DNA of 64,000 nt from Metamycoplasma phocicerebrale (GTDB taxonomy: Bacteria > Bacillota_I > Bacilli_A > Mycoplasmatales > Metamycoplasmataceae), in NCBI RefSeq assembly GCF_003383595.3, contig NZ_CP033058.2, positions 1 through 64,000 of the forward strand. The letters run 5' to 3'. The notes beneath the pieces were generated by a model. It made no database searches. It had not been told where the DNA came from and was given only the letters and a program-made list of their open reading frames with translations. Shown piece by piece: positions 45,411 through 55,859 of this stretch (within the stretch, counting starts at the first letter, position 1; every line of letters begins with the position of its first letter). A program made the position numbers and the translations under genes.

Positions 45411-47066
45411 TTAAATTTCATATAAAGTTATAACAAACATTGGTTCTTTACTTAAAGATTTGTAAATTTTTTTCTTCATGCTCTTACGCAATTTCTCTTG
45501 AATTGCTTTTAAATCTATTTCAGATGCACTTAAATTTTCAAATTCCTTAAAAAACAAATCATTAACTATCTTATGTATTATTTCTTTATTATCTTTTGTA
45601 ATAATACCATAAGAAGATATGTGCAATGTACCAATTGGTTTTTTTGTTTTGTAATCTATTAAGGAACTTAAAGCTATAACTCCATCTCTAGCTAATGTCT
45701 CTCTTTCATTTATAACTTCTTGCGAAATATCACCTATTCCAAAACCATCAATAATTGTATCTCCTATATTTTTTATTCCTCTTTTTTGAGAAACTAATTC
45801 ATTATTAACAAATTCAGCTATTCTACCGTTTTGTAAAACTATACAATTATTAAAATTCATACCTGCATCTCTAGCTAAATGAGCAGCAACAACTAAATAT
45901 CTATATAATCCTTGAATAGGAATAAAATATTTTGGTTTCAATGCCTTAATTATATTTAAAATATCTTCTTTAGTAGGATTACAAGAATAATATTGATCAG
46001 AACCCAATTCAATTAAATTGGGTGTATTCCTTGCTATTTCATCTAAGGTTAAAGCATAATTAACTTCTAACCCATTAACTGGGGGAGCAATTACTATAAC
46101 AGCATCATCTGGTCTTAATTTTAAATAAACATCATTATTAGAAGCAATTCTAATAAATCTTAAATATAAACGTTCAATAGCTCCTGTAACTAAAACAACA
46201 GCGTTTTTTTGTTCATTAGCTAAACGATAATCGACAAACTCTGGTAGTTGCAAGTCTGGATTAATTTTTGCTACTAAATTAATAAATTGAGAATAATTTC
46301 TTCCATATGTAATAACTGGCCTATTATATCTTTTGGCTAAAACCAAAACTTCATGAGCAGTTATCATATCTTCATCATAAAGACCCACAATAATTCTTTT
46401 ATTCATTGGAGTTTCTTTAAATTTATATTCTATTTTTTTTGATATTCATAATTTATCAATACTTCTGCCTGGATAATTTGAATGCCCTGAATCTAAAATT
46501 AATAACTGCAACTTTTTATTATTACTAATAATAGATTTAATTTTTGAAACATCTGTTTTTCCATAAGGCCCCAAATCGCCATCAACAAAATTAGTCATAA
46601 AAAGTATATTACCTTCTGAATATTCAAAATTTAATCCTATTTGGCCTGGTAACCCTCCAGCAACATCAAATGGACTAACAATAACATCTCCTAATTTAAG
46701 AGGTATATTAATTGTTTTTATTTCATAATCGTGTGATCCGATATTATATTTGGTAATTCTATCTAGTATAACAATTCTATTAAAAGGACTTGTATATATT
46801 TTTAACCCAGGTATTTTCATTAATAACCATGGCACAGCTGAAAATGTTTCATTTTTGACATCGGTAATAAATAAGCCTACTATATCTTTTTTTCTTTTTT
46901 CTAAATATTCATAATTACAAATTAAAGTATCTATCCCATTGTGTGAATTTATTGGAACTTTTGTACCAGAATTTATTACATAAAGTTTTTCATTAATTTC
47001 TAATACATAGGCATTTTTTCCATTCTCATCTAGTCCGCCTAATGCAAAAAAGTTTATTTTATTCAT
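45411..47066 (-). CDS. Catalytically degenerate RNase J-family protein
   Basis: A 551-residue protein with the overall layout of RNase J: FFALGGLDENGKNAYVLE at the start, the beta-lactamase-like core, beta-CASP (RIIVGLYDEDMITAHEVL) and a C-terminal domain. The metal-binding HxHxDH is replaced: where RNase J has ITHGHEDHIG, this has ITDVKNETFS (residues 67-76). The DSTNA-type motif is DSGHSNYPG and the distal PVHGEYRHL is PIQGLYRYL. With every ligand changed it cannot bind the usual zinc pair. Mycoplasmas carry two RNase J paralogues, one of them degenerate, so this is probably the non-catalytic partner. AAAGGAG precedes the ATG. It heads a four-gene operon with membrane proteins. Confidence 0.85.
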
Positions 47067-47230
47067 AATTCTCCTTTAAATCTTTTTATTATTAATTGAA
47101 ATTAAAAGTTTTTAATAACAAAATTTTAGCAACTTTTTACTTCTTTTTTATATAAAAAGAAAGAAAGAATAAAAAATTAAAAATTTTTAAAGCAAAAAAT
47201 GCATGCTTTTAGTTAAAACAACTATATTAA

Positions 47231-47249
47231 AAAAGTGCAAAGCACTTTT
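47231..47249 (-). terminator. Terminator of the surface nuclease gene
   Basis: An 8-bp stem, AAAAGTGC/GCACTTTT, with loop AAA just past the stop on the minus strand. Confidence 0.65.
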
Positions 47250-47258
47250 AAAATATTT

Positions 47259-49199
47259 TTAATTAATAATAATTTCAGAACCAATATAAGTATGGTCGCT
47301 TAAAACAGAAGCTGTTCAGATTTTGTCATTTTGGCTTAAAGCAACATTATATTGAGTAAATAAATCAATTATTCTTTGGTCGGTTTTTGTTTTATAAATA
47401 TTAAAAATAAAATGGTTTTGATTAGTAAATTCGCTTTTTACAAACATTTTATCATATGGTTGTGATCAAAGTTTTTCTCGTCCTAAAGAGGTCTTATTTT
47501 CTTCTTTGTCTTCAAATAGAGAAATATATTTATTTTTCATTGCTGCAAAAGCTGTACTTTGTTTTCCTAATTTTATATTTGTATCTCCTCCAAAATAAAT
47601 ATTACTTTGAATTCCATCAATTGAGTCAAAATAATCTAAAACATTAACAAGTTGTTTTGATTCTCTATATTCAAATGAACCCATACCTTTATATGACTCT
47701 TCGCCTGCGCTTTTTTTAACGCCCGGACCGTCAAAGTGGGCAAATACAAAGGTCATTTTCTTTTCTGGTTTTAAGTTATATTTAAACTTAACTCCATAAG
47801 GAGGTCTTGCATATTGAGCAGCAGAATCGCCAAAATCATCAGCAAATGTTTGAGTATAACTATAGCCTATATTGCCATTATCAAAAGGTACTGGTGTTAC
47901 TTTTAATTTATTATAAATAATAGCAACATGTTCGGCTGAATTAGCTTTAAATTTATCACCTTTTAATTTTTGAGAAACTACAAAAGAATATTTATTAGAA
48001 GCTCCGTATAAATTTAAAAGATCTACTAATTTTTGAACTCCTTCCGATCTGTCAACTTCAGTTAATCCTAAAACATCAAATTTTTCTAAAAACGCTAAAA
48101 GAGCTATTCTTTTAGTTTTATCAGCTTGTTTACTATCATCACCAGTAAAATTTAAAACATTTCAGTGGCCTCATTTAATACTATTTTCTTGTTGAGGGGT
48201 ATTTGGATCAGGTTTAGCTAATATAGCTTCATATGAATTTTGTAGTGTATTTTTAGCTAATTCAAAGTTCTCTTTAGTTGAAGATTGGTCATTCAAAACA
48301 TTTTTAGCGGTGTTTAGGGCACTAGTTAAATCTGTTTTTTGATCGTCTCTTAATTCAGAGGTTTGTAATTTAACTTCAAGTTCGCTAATATAATCTTCTA
48401 AAGCTTTTTTAGCTTGGTTTTTTAGTTTTATTTGTGGATCGGGTTTAGCTAATATAGCTTCATATGAATTTTGTAATGTATTTTTAGCTCATTCAAAATT
48501 CTCTTTAGTTGAAGATTGGTCATTCAAAACATTTTTAGCAGTATTTAGGGCTTTAGTTAAATCTTTTTTTTGATCGTCTCTTAATTCAGAGGTTTGTAAT
48601 TTAACTTCAAGTTCGCTAATATAATCTTCTAAAGCTTTTTTAGCTTGGTTTTTTAGTTCTATTTGTGGGTCAGGTTTAGCTAATATAGCTTCATATGAAT
48701 TTTGCAATGTATTTTTAGCTAATTCAAAGTTCTCTTTAGTTGAAGATTGGTCATTTAAAACATTTTTAGCGGTATTTAGGGCTTTAGTTAAATCTGTTTT
48801 TTGATCGTCTCTTAATTCAGAGGTTTGTAATTTAACTTCAAGTTCATTAATATAATCTTCTAAAGCTTTTTTAGCTTGGTTTTTTTGATCTTGAATAATT
48901 TTTTCAATCTCTTTTAAAAATTCTTTATATTTTATATCTAGTAGTTTTATTTCTTGGGGATCATTTTTATCTAGTTGTTTTTGAGTAATTCCATTTAAAA
49001 ATTTATTTAATTTTTCAACCGGCTTTTGGAAAATATCTTTTTTATATTTATTTTTTGCCAATTCTGATTTTATATCTATATATTTTTTTTCATATTCAGT
49101 TGTTTTATTGTCTTTTTCATTATTACAACTTATAGTAATAAGGGGCAAAGCTGTAATACTCAGTGATGTTAATAATAGTATTTTTTTTGTTTTATCCAT
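47259..49199 (-). CDS. mnuA: Lipoprotein membrane nuclease (MnuA-type) with a helical repeat arm
   Basis: A 646-residue lipoprotein: signal MDKTKKILLLTSLSITALP, lipobox LITISC. Residues about 100-340 are three near-identical 77-residue helical repeats (QAKKALEDYISELEVKLQT, SSTKENFELAKNTLQNSYEA). The C-terminal 300 residues are an endonuclease/exonuclease/phosphatase domain with the MnuA-type opening IKWGHWNVLNFTG, the active-site region GLTEVDR, the FAHFDGPG and GGDTNIK segments and the final SDHTYI. Mycoplasma MnuA degrades external DNA and RNA to nucleotides for import and helps escape neutrophil traps. The repeat arm probably holds the enzyme away from the membrane. Confidence 0.85.
48205..48885. 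repeat. Three near-identical 231-bp tandem repeats inside mnuA
   Basis: Landmarks (GGTTTGTAAT at 48360, 48591 and 48822) are exactly 231 bases, or 77 codons, apart. The units differ by only a few bases. Recombination between them would change arm length by whole repeats without loss of frame. Confidence 0.92.
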
Positions 49200-49249
49200 A
49201 AATACAATGATAAAGAATTTCTGTATATTTTTATAAAAATATAAAAATA

Positions 49250-49272
49250 AAAAAGCAAAGATTTTGCTTTTA
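49250..49272 (-). terminator. Terminator of uvrB
   Basis: The arms AAAAGCAAA and TTTGCTTTT (49251-49259 and 49263-49271) overlap the uvrB stop codon, followed by T-rich minus-strand sequence. Confidence 0.6.
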
Positions 49273-51240
49273 ATCTATATCTATATTATTTTCTTTTAAA
49301 TATGTTTGAATTTGAATTGCTTTGTCAAAATCTCTAGCTTTTGCAGCTTCATCCATTTCTCTAATTAATTGTTTTATATACTTTCTATTATAAGCATTTG
49401 GTTCTTTTCCAACATCCTGAATTTTAAAATTCATAGCTACATCTTGTATTGTTTTAGGAATGGGTTTTATTATTGTTTGAGGAACAATATTATGTTCAGT
49501 ATTATATTTTTGTTGAATACTTCTTTTTAATAAATTATCATCAATTGTATCTTTCATAGCTTGAGTCATTTCATCAGCAAAAAATATAACTTTTCCATGG
49601 TCATTTCTAGCTGCCCTACCAACAATTTGAATTAACGACCTTTTATCTCTAGATAATCCTGTAACATCAGCATCCAAAACTAAAATCAAACTAACTTCAG
49701 GTAAGTCAATTCCTTCTCTTAATAAATTAATTCCAATAACAACATCATATTTTCCAAGTCTTAAACCATTTAAAATATTGTTTCTTTCAAACACTTTAAA
49801 TTCATTGTGTATATAAGCAGATTTAAACTTTTTTTCTTTTAAATAATAAGCTAATTCTTCAGCACTTTTTTTAGTATGCGTCAAAATTAAAGTTCTTTCG
49901 TTTTTTGAAATTTGATTTTTTAACAAATCATGAATTATATTAATTTGATTAGCTTTTGGCTTAATTTCAATTACTGGATCTAGCAACCCTGTAGGTCTTA
50001 TAAATTGAGTTATAACTTCTCCATCTGCATTTGAAATTTCTTCATCGCCTGGGGTAGCAGATAAATAAATTCTAGGCAAATCAATATCTTGATATTCACT
50101 ATATTTTAATGGTCTGTTATCTAAAGCTGAAGGTAATCTAAAACCATAATTAACAAGTGTTTCTTTTCTTGATCTATCTCCTTCATACATACCTTTTAAT
50201 TGAGGTAGCATTAAGTGGCTTTCATCAATATATATAATTGTATCTTTGTGTAAATAATCAAATAAAGTATATGGTTTTTGACCTTGTTTTCTACCATCCA
50301 TATATCTTGCATAATTTTCCATGCCATTAGTGTAGCCAAATTCTCTAATAGAGTCTAAATCATTGCGCGTTCTATCTTCAATTCTTTGAGCTTCTATGTA
50401 TTTTTCTTTTTCTTTAAAAAAAACTACTCGGTCAAGCATTTCTTGCTCAATTTCTTTGCAAATTTGCTCCATATTTTCCATATTTATTAAATATGTAGTA
50501 GAAGGAAATATAGTAATTTCTTCTTTTTTTTCCACAATATCTTTCGTTATTGGATCAATAAAATTTATACTTTGTATTTCATCATCATACAATTCTATTT
50601 GAATATTATAATCGAATTTATAACCAGGGCTTAATGTAATAATGTTCCCAAAACTATTAAATTCCCCTTGCTCAATATTTGGAGAAAATCTTTTATTGTC
50701 ATAACGCAATTTAACTAAATTTCTCATTATTTCTTTTCTTGTAATTTTTTGATGTAAACTTAAAGGAAAAAAGTGTTTTCGATATTCTTGTGGATTAAAT
50801 TCTCCATAAATTGAAGCCACACTAGCAACAACAATAGTATCCCTTCTTGTACTTAAAGCATTGACAGCAGACATTCTCATGGCTTCAATTTGTTTATTAT
50901 TTTTAGAGGTTTTTTCAACATATTGGTCAGAAGAAACAATATAAGCCTCTGGACGATAATAATCAAAATAAGAAATAAAGTATTCCACTCTATTTTCGGG
51001 AAACAGCTCCTTCAACTCAGTATACAATTGACTAGCTAAAGTTTTATTATGACTAATAACTAAAGCAGGCCTATTTGTTTTAGCTATAACATTTGCTAAA
51101 GTAAATGTTTTACCAGAACCTGTAACTCCTAATAAAACTTGATGTTTTTTATTATTTTTTATACCGTCTACTAATTTTTGTATAGCTTGAGGTTGGTCTC
51201 CTGAAGGTTGAAATTTAGAAAAAAGTTTAAAGTTATTCAT
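49270..51240 (-). CDS. uvrB: Excinuclease ABC subunit B
   Basis: UvrB is the damage-verifying helicase of nucleotide excision repair, loaded by UvrA and cut-activating for UvrC. The 656-residue protein has Walker A GVTGSGKTFTLAN (about residues 38-50), the beta-hairpin segment YFDYYRPEAYIVSSDQYVEK, the DESH box IYIDESHLMLPQ, helicase motif VI IQIVGRAARN and the C-terminal UVR domain that contacts UvrC (AAKARDFDKAIQIQTYLK). The ORF contains no TGA. A lipoprotein gene diverges from it across a 72-base gap. Confidence 0.97.
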   Translation of the reverse strand: MNNFKLFSKFQPSGDQPQAIQKLVDGIKNNKKHQVLLGVTGSGKTFTLANVIAKTNRPALVISHNKTLASQLYTELKELFPENRVEYFISYFDYYRPEAYIVSSDQYVEKTSKNNKQIEAMRMSAVNALSTRRDTIVVASVASIYGEFNPQEYRKHFFPLSLHQKITRKEIMRNLVKLRYDNKRFSPNIEQGEFNSFGNIITLSPGYKFDYNIQIELYDDEIQSINFIDPITKDIVEKKEEITIFPSTTYLINMENMEQICKEIEQEMLDRVVFFKEKEKYIEAQRIEDRTRNDLDSIREFGYTNGMENYARYMDGRKQGQKPYTLFDYLHKDTIIYIDESHLMLPQLKGMYEGDRSRKETLVNYGFRLPSALDNRPLKYSEYQDIDLPRIYLSATPGDEEISNADGEVITQFIRPTGLLDPVIEIKPKANQINIIHDLLKNQISKNERTLILTHTKKSAEELAYYLKEKKFKSAYIHNEFKVFERNNILNGLRLGKYDVVIGINLLREGIDLPEVSLILVLDADVTGLSRDKRSLIQIVGRAARNDHGKVIFFADEMTQAMKDTIDDNLLKRSIQQKYNTEHNIVPQTIIKPIPKTIQDVAMNFKIQDVGKEPNAYNRKYIKQLIREMDEAAKARDFDKAIQIQTYLKENNIDID

Positions 51241-51312
51241 GACTAGAATTATAAACTATTAGTTTATATTTTAAAAGTATAAATAAAGTTTATGGTAAAA
51301 TAATAAGCAATT

Positions 51313-52158
51313 ATGAAAAAAACAAAAAAATTATTATTAACATTAACGGGTTTATCTATACCTTTTGCAACTTCAATTTCTCTTGTTTCTTGCGGAAATA
51401 AAGAAGCTTATAATGAGTTTGCAAAGGATTTTGTATTGGGGGCAAAAGGTAGAGAAAATTACAATAAAGATACAAAAACATTAGACTTGAGTAAAGAAAA
51501 GATAAAAGTAATACCTCAAGGCGCTTTTTCATATGCCGCCTTATCAGAATTATTAATAAAAGCAATTTCACCAAACAACAAAGACGGGGTGCTAACACCT
51601 CCGGCCGGGATTATTAACCAATTAACTAAACAAATAAATATTGAAAAAATTATTTTACCAAAATCTTTGGAAATAATAGAAGAAGGTGCTTTTTTAGGAT
51701 TAGGATTAAAAGAAATAACATTTGATATAGCATCTAACAAATTAATAAAAATTAAAAAAGATGCATTTGCTAATAACTTATTGCAAGCTGTTGTTTTACC
51801 AAGTTCAATTAAAGAAATAGAAGAAGGTGCTTTTTGAAATAATCAAATTAATTCAATTAATTTAGATGATTTAAAAGATTTAAAGAAATTGAGTGTGGGA
51901 GTTTTAGCTAAAAATAGATTAACAACTATTAATTTAAATAATATTAATACTATTGAAGAGTCTGCTTTAGCTTTAAATAAATTTGTTAATTTAGAATTAC
52001 ACGATAAAATTAGCAACGCTTCAGAGAAACTTTTCTTTTATGAAGGGCAACAAAACTCACAAGTAGTTAATTTGAAAGTTAATAATCAAAAACTTAAAGA
52101 ATTTCTACAAAATGCTTTAAAAAATAATAATAACTTACATTATAAGATTGTTGATTAA
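51313..52158 (+). CDS. BspA-type leucine-rich-repeat lipoprotein
   Basis: A 281-residue lipoprotein with signal MKKTKKLLLTLTGLSIPF and lipobox ISLVSC. The mature part has several LRR_5 (BspA-type) repeats of about 23 residues, such as IEKIILPKSLEIIEEGAFLG, LQAVVLPSSIKEIEEGAFWN and LTTINLNNINTIEESALAL. This surface fold mediates binding to host proteins in other bacteria. A TGA at 51835-51837 is Trp. It diverges from uvrB and has a terminator right after the stop. Confidence 0.88.
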
Positions 52159-52184
52159 GCTAGCTTTATCTAGCTTTTTTTATA
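52157..52184 (+). terminator. Terminator of the LRR lipoprotein gene
   Basis: The stem AAGCTAG/CTAGCTT begins at the stop codon and is followed by T7. Confidence 0.7.
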
Positions 52185-52202
52185 AAAAAATAAGACTAAG
52201 TC

Positions 52203-52499
52203 TTATTCTTCGCCTATTATATATTCTGTAAAGTTTGATAAGTCTTCCATTTTAAAAACGTGTAAAGAAACCAAAGCTTTTTTGAATCATGAAATTGATT
52301 TTATATGTTGAAGTGCCTTAGTAATTTGCAACAAATTATTTATTGAACGAGAAAAATAAAAGCTATTTGACAACCAATGAAATCCATAATGTCTTAAAAT
52401 ATCTCTTATATCTTCATATGCTTGTTTATAATCACTTTCGCCTTGATCATATTCTCTCATTAGTATTTCTTTTTTTAAATAAAAAACTAAGCCGTACAT
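52203..52499 (-). CDS. vapD: VapD-family protein (Cas2-fold endoribonuclease)
   Basis: A 98-residue protein matching VapD by pattern: MYGLVFYLKKEILMREYDQG, then YKQAYEDIRDILRHYGFHW, then SFYFSRSINNLLQITKALQH and ISWFKKALVSLHVFKMED. VapD has a ferredoxin-like fold shared with Cas2, and some VapD proteins cut mRNA as toxins. A TGA(Trp) in SISWFKK extends the ORF to its usual length. AAGGAGAATT precedes the ATG. No antitoxin gene adjoins it. It lies about 3.4 kb from cas9, but is separated from it by two insertion sequences, so a link to CRISPR is not implied. Confidence 0.8.
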
Positions 52500-52657
52500 A
52501 ATTCTCCTTACTTTATTAAGTCTAGAAACTTATTAAAATCATTATACCACAAAACACTAATGGTTATTTTTTACTAAAATGCTTAACAATAAAAATCAAA
52601 AAATAAGATTAATTAAAAAGATATATTATTAAATTAATTATCAATACAAAAATAAAA

Positions 52658-52683
52658 AATGTTGAGTTTTATGTCTCAACATT
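52658..52683. terminator. Stem-loop at the edge of IS30 copy 2
   Basis: The arms AATGTTGAG (52658-52666) and CTCAACATT (52675-52683) form a 9-bp stem, terminator-like. Its right foot overlaps the first base pairs of the IS30 element, mirroring the arrangement at copy 1. Confidence 0.6.
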
Positions 52684-54000
52684 GCTGAATTGAAAATTCA
52701 AGTGCAACACTTTATTGATAAAATATTAGTGTGAGGTTGCTTGAATTTTTTTCTACTTAAAAAAATAAAAAAAGGCCTCACAAAAAACACCTAAGGAGAC
52801 CTAATATGAATTATAAAGCATTTAAAAAATATTTTCACATTTCTTATGAAGAAAGATTTTTTATCAAAAAATTAATGGATAATGGCTATTCAATACGAAA
52901 AATTGCTAGACGATTACGCAGAAGTCCTTCAACCATTTCTAGAGAAATAAAAAGAAATCTTGATTTAACTGGAAATTATGATTCTTGTGCAGCAAATATA
53001 AAATCGTTTAAAAGACATTCTCATAAATATATGTTTAGATTTAATGTTAATTTTAGCTATAAAGAATTTACTAACATTTTTATTCAAAAATATGACAAAA
53101 AGTTTTTTGGTATAAAATCAACATATCACTATATTAAAACTAATTTTAAAATTAAATTACCATCACTAAGAACTGTTTTTAATTGGATAAAAAGCAATCA
53201 ATGAACAATTAAAAAACATAATAGATTAAGGAGTTTTTATAAAAAGGGCGGCAAACGAACAGCTTCAGTTGTAAGCAGATTAGTTACAAGCGCTAGCTAT
53301 GTTTTTCCGATTTGAACTAGACCTAAATCTATAGATTTAAGACAAGAATATGGTCATTGAGAAGCTGATCTAGTAATTGGCAAGCGCAGCACTGGTTTCA
53401 GAAATATTTTAACTTTAACAGAACGAAAAACAAGAATAGGCTTTGCAACATTTGTTTTAAGTAAATCAGGTTATGAAATTAATACTCAACTACGCAAGCT
53501 AATAAAAGAAAATAGTTTAATTGTTAAAAGTATAACAATTGACAATGGTATAGAATTTGAAAAAATAGGAATATTAGCCAAATGATTAAAAATAAAAATT
53601 TATCGAGCTGAACCTTATGCATCATTTCAACGTGGTTCAAATGAAAATTGAAATGGTTTAATTAGAAGGGAATATAAAAAAGGTTTTAACTTTAATACAA
53701 TCAACATTGAAACGTTACAAAATATTTCAAATAAAATAAATGAAATGCCAAGAGAAATACTTGGTTGAAAATCTTCAAAAGAACTATTTTTAAAAGAAAA
53801 TTACATCTAAGCTAATAATTAACAAATAAATAAATTAGAATTTATTTCTACCGAATAAACGGTGTTTTTTGTTTATTTAAATTGTTTAAAAAATACATAA
53901 AAACAAAAAAAACATATATTTTTACAAACTTTAAAATTTTAAATATATAATAAAAACATCAAGCACAATTATGTGTTGCACTTGATATTTCATTTAAGGA
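52682..54000 (+). mobile_element. IS30-family insertion sequence, copy 2
   Basis: 1319 bp, the same length as copy 1 (5749-7067) and inverted relative to it. The outer ends carry imperfect inverted repeats containing TCAAGTGCAACAC. The transposase is intact. The left edge touches a stem-loop; the right edge meets A/T-rich sequence without a clear hairpin. I see no obvious target duplication. Confidence 0.92.
52806..53810 (+). CDS. IS30-family DDE transposase (copy 2)
   Basis: 334 residues, near-identical to the copy-1 transposase. HTH GYSIRKIARRLRRSPSTISR is at the N-terminus, with catalytic Asp in GHWEADLVIG, Asp in TIDNGIEFE and Glu in GSNENWNGLIR. The ORF is intact with TGA as Trp. The codon near 53331 reads ATA where copy 1 has GTA, the one difference I noticed. 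Confidence 0.95.
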
Positions 54001-54048
54001 CATTTAAATTTAAATAAAATTTCAATGTTTATTTCAAGTTTTTAAATT

Positions 54049-54081
54049 AAAAATCAAGCACATAAAACTTGCTTGATTTTT
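54049..54081 (-). terminator. Terminator downstream of the TM2 remnant
   Basis: An 11-bp stem, AAAAATCAAGC/GCTTGATTTTT, 20 bases past the TM2 stop on the minus strand. Confidence 0.75.
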
Positions 54082-54100
54082 AATTAAAATAATAGCAAAA

Positions 54101-54310
54101 TTAGCTATTGGTACTTGTTTTGCCAGGATTTCATTCTGAAATTAATTTTCCATTAGCATCTTTTTGTAAACCTGCAACTGCTAGAATAAAATCTATTAGT
54201 TGTCAAATTCCAAAACCAAAGAATATTTTAAGTACTCCTAAACCAATTCTTCCGGCATAAAATCTATCAATACCTAATCCGCCTAAAAAAAATGATAACA
54301 GTGTCAAGTA
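54101..54310 (-). pseudogene. TM2-domain membrane protein, 5' end broken by an IS3 element
   Basis: An open frame of about 69 codons without a start, beginning at the IS edge: LTLLSFFLGGLGIDRFYAGR, GVLKIFFGFGIWQLIDFILA, ending GKTSTNS. The LGGLGIDRFYxG signature and two helices are those of the TM2 family (PF05154). The IS3-family element lies directly against its N-terminal side. On the far side of the IS, minus-strand codons reading KKVNIAI could be the missing N-terminus, but no start codon is left there. The gene is most likely inactive. Confidence 0.8.
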
Positions 54311-54340
54311 GGGTGAACCCCAAAAGTTGGACTAAAAAAA

Positions 54341-55252
54341 TTATTTTAAATTATTAAGCGAATGGCATCTATATTGTTTAGGTGTCATTCCTCTTAATTT
54401 TGTTATTATTCTATTTTCATTATAATACTTTATATATTTGTGCATTGCGTTTTCTAATTCATCTAATGACTTAAATTCATATTCATGACCGTAAAACATT
54501 TCATTCTTCATTGTTCCGAAAAAAATTTCAATTATACAATTGTCATAACAATTTCCTTTTCGAGACATGCTTTGCAGAATGTTTTTTTCTTTTAGAATAT
54601 CTCTATATTCTTTCATTTGATATTGTCAACCCTGATCAGAGTGCAAAATTAAACCATTTAAATTTTTGTGTTTTTTAAAGGCAATTTTTAACATATCAAT
54701 AGTTTGTTTAAAATTTGGACTTCTTGATATTGTGTAAGATATAATTTCGCGACTATTTGCATCTATAATTGGTGATAAATATACTTTTCCAGAAGCAATA
54801 TGAAATTCTGAAACATCTGTACTCCAAATTTGGTTTATGTTGCTAGTTTGAAAATCTCTATTAAAATAAGTAATATTTTTATTCTTGTCAACAACTTTTT
54901 TTAATAAAAGATTTTTGCATATTTTGCCAATTTCGCCTTTATATGATTTATATTTAGCTTTAGGTTGCTTACCGTATATATTTAGCTCACTCATTAATCG
55001 TTTTACTTTTTTATGATTGATAATAAAGCCTCTATTTTTTAGTTCTAAAGTTATTCTTCTATATCCATACCTTGCTTTATTTTATTAAAAATGTCAAGAA
55101 TTAATTTTTTTTCTTTCTTGTTAGAATCCTCTTCATTTATATTTTTTAAAATATAAAAATATGTAGATTTAGCAATTTGAAAAAATAATAGCATTTTATT
55201 TAAAGGATATTTTAGCCTTGATTCATATACAACAATTACTTTTTCTTTTTTT
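54341..55252 (-). pseudogene. IS3-family transposase OrfB, frameshifted
   Basis: The rve integrase part of the IS3 transposase. It is entered by -1 frameshifting at an A7G run (55245-55252) near the end of orfA and reads VIVVYESRLKYPLNKM. At about 55077-55083 one A appears to be missing (minus strand AATAAAATAAAGCA), so the frame that begins ARYGYRRITLELK is lost. Downstream the catalytic region is otherwise present: TDVSEFH, LHSDQGWQYQM and SRKGNCYDNCIIEIFF with the Glu. The element is probably immobile unless the A run slips. Confidence 0.75.
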
Positions 55253-55745
55253 GTTGCTCTTTCCTTTGTTGAACCAAGGCTCTCAATTTTTTTAGCAAAT
55301 CATTTTCCATTTCAAGCTGAGCATTACGTTCTTCTAGTTCTTTTATTTTTTTATCTTTATCTGTTGTTGTTTCTTTTTCTTTAAGTTTTTTATTTAAATT
55401 CATTTTACATGGCCTTCCTATTTTTCTTTTAAGACCATTATAATCTAAATTTAAATATTTTTTTATTCAACTATAAATAACACCAGAATTTATGTTAAAT
55501 TTCACAGCAATATCGTGAATAGAGCGACCAGTTTTAACTAATTTAATAATTCAAATTTTAAAATTAAAAGAATAGTTATTTTTTTTGTTTTTGCTTAAGA
55601 AATCATATTTATGTATTTTATATAGAGATCTAATAGTCGCTATTGTAGTTTTGCTTACATTATACATTTCACATAAATCTTTAATGCTATAACCTTCATT
55701 TGAAAGTTTGATTATTTTTATTTTTTCTTCATTTTTTAATTTCAT
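55236..55745 (-). CDS. IS3-family OrfA (helix-turn-helix subunit)
   Basis: 169 residues with two helix-turn-helix segments (SIKDLCEMYNVSKTTIATI; SIHDIAVKFNINSGVIYSWI) and a C-terminal leucine-zipper-like coil ending in poly-Lys. The A7G slippery run in the last codons allows a -1 shift into OrfB, as is usual in IS3 elements. Several TGA codons are Trp. The ATG lies 39 bases from the IS end. Confidence 0.85.
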
Positions 55746-55859
55746 AATAAAAACCCCTAAAGTTATTCCGTTGTTTGGTCCAACTTTAGGGGTTCACTAT
55801 ATAGCTATGTTAACTTTTTTTGTCCTAGTTTACTTTTTTATCTTTTCTTATTTTTAAAA

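Larger units (their letters stand above)
54314..55796 (-). mobile_element. IS3-family (IS150-like) insertion sequence
   Basis: About 1483 bp bounded by inverted repeats: TGAACCCCAAAAGTTGGAC at the left and, reading inward from the right, TGAACCCCTAAAGTTGGAC. It has the two-ORF layout of IS3 with a -1 frameshift site. It lies between cas9 and the TM2 remnant. I see no clear 3-bp target duplication, so rearrangement or deletion may have followed insertion. A decayed copy lies inverted at 60411-61292. Confidence 0.88.

Noticed and set aside
45411-47066. Two separate genes in the RNase J-like region
   Set aside because: Both ORFs are in one frame, separated only by a TGA (Trp) in SIDKLWISKK, and together give the full family length.
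51356-51740. Minus-strand ORFs over the LRR lipoprotein
   Set aside because: They are antisense shadows; the plus strand encodes a proper lipobox and LRR repeats.
52203-52499. The small gene as a true cas2
   Set aside because: The sequence pattern is VapD, it is not adjacent to cas1 or cas9, and an IS lies between.
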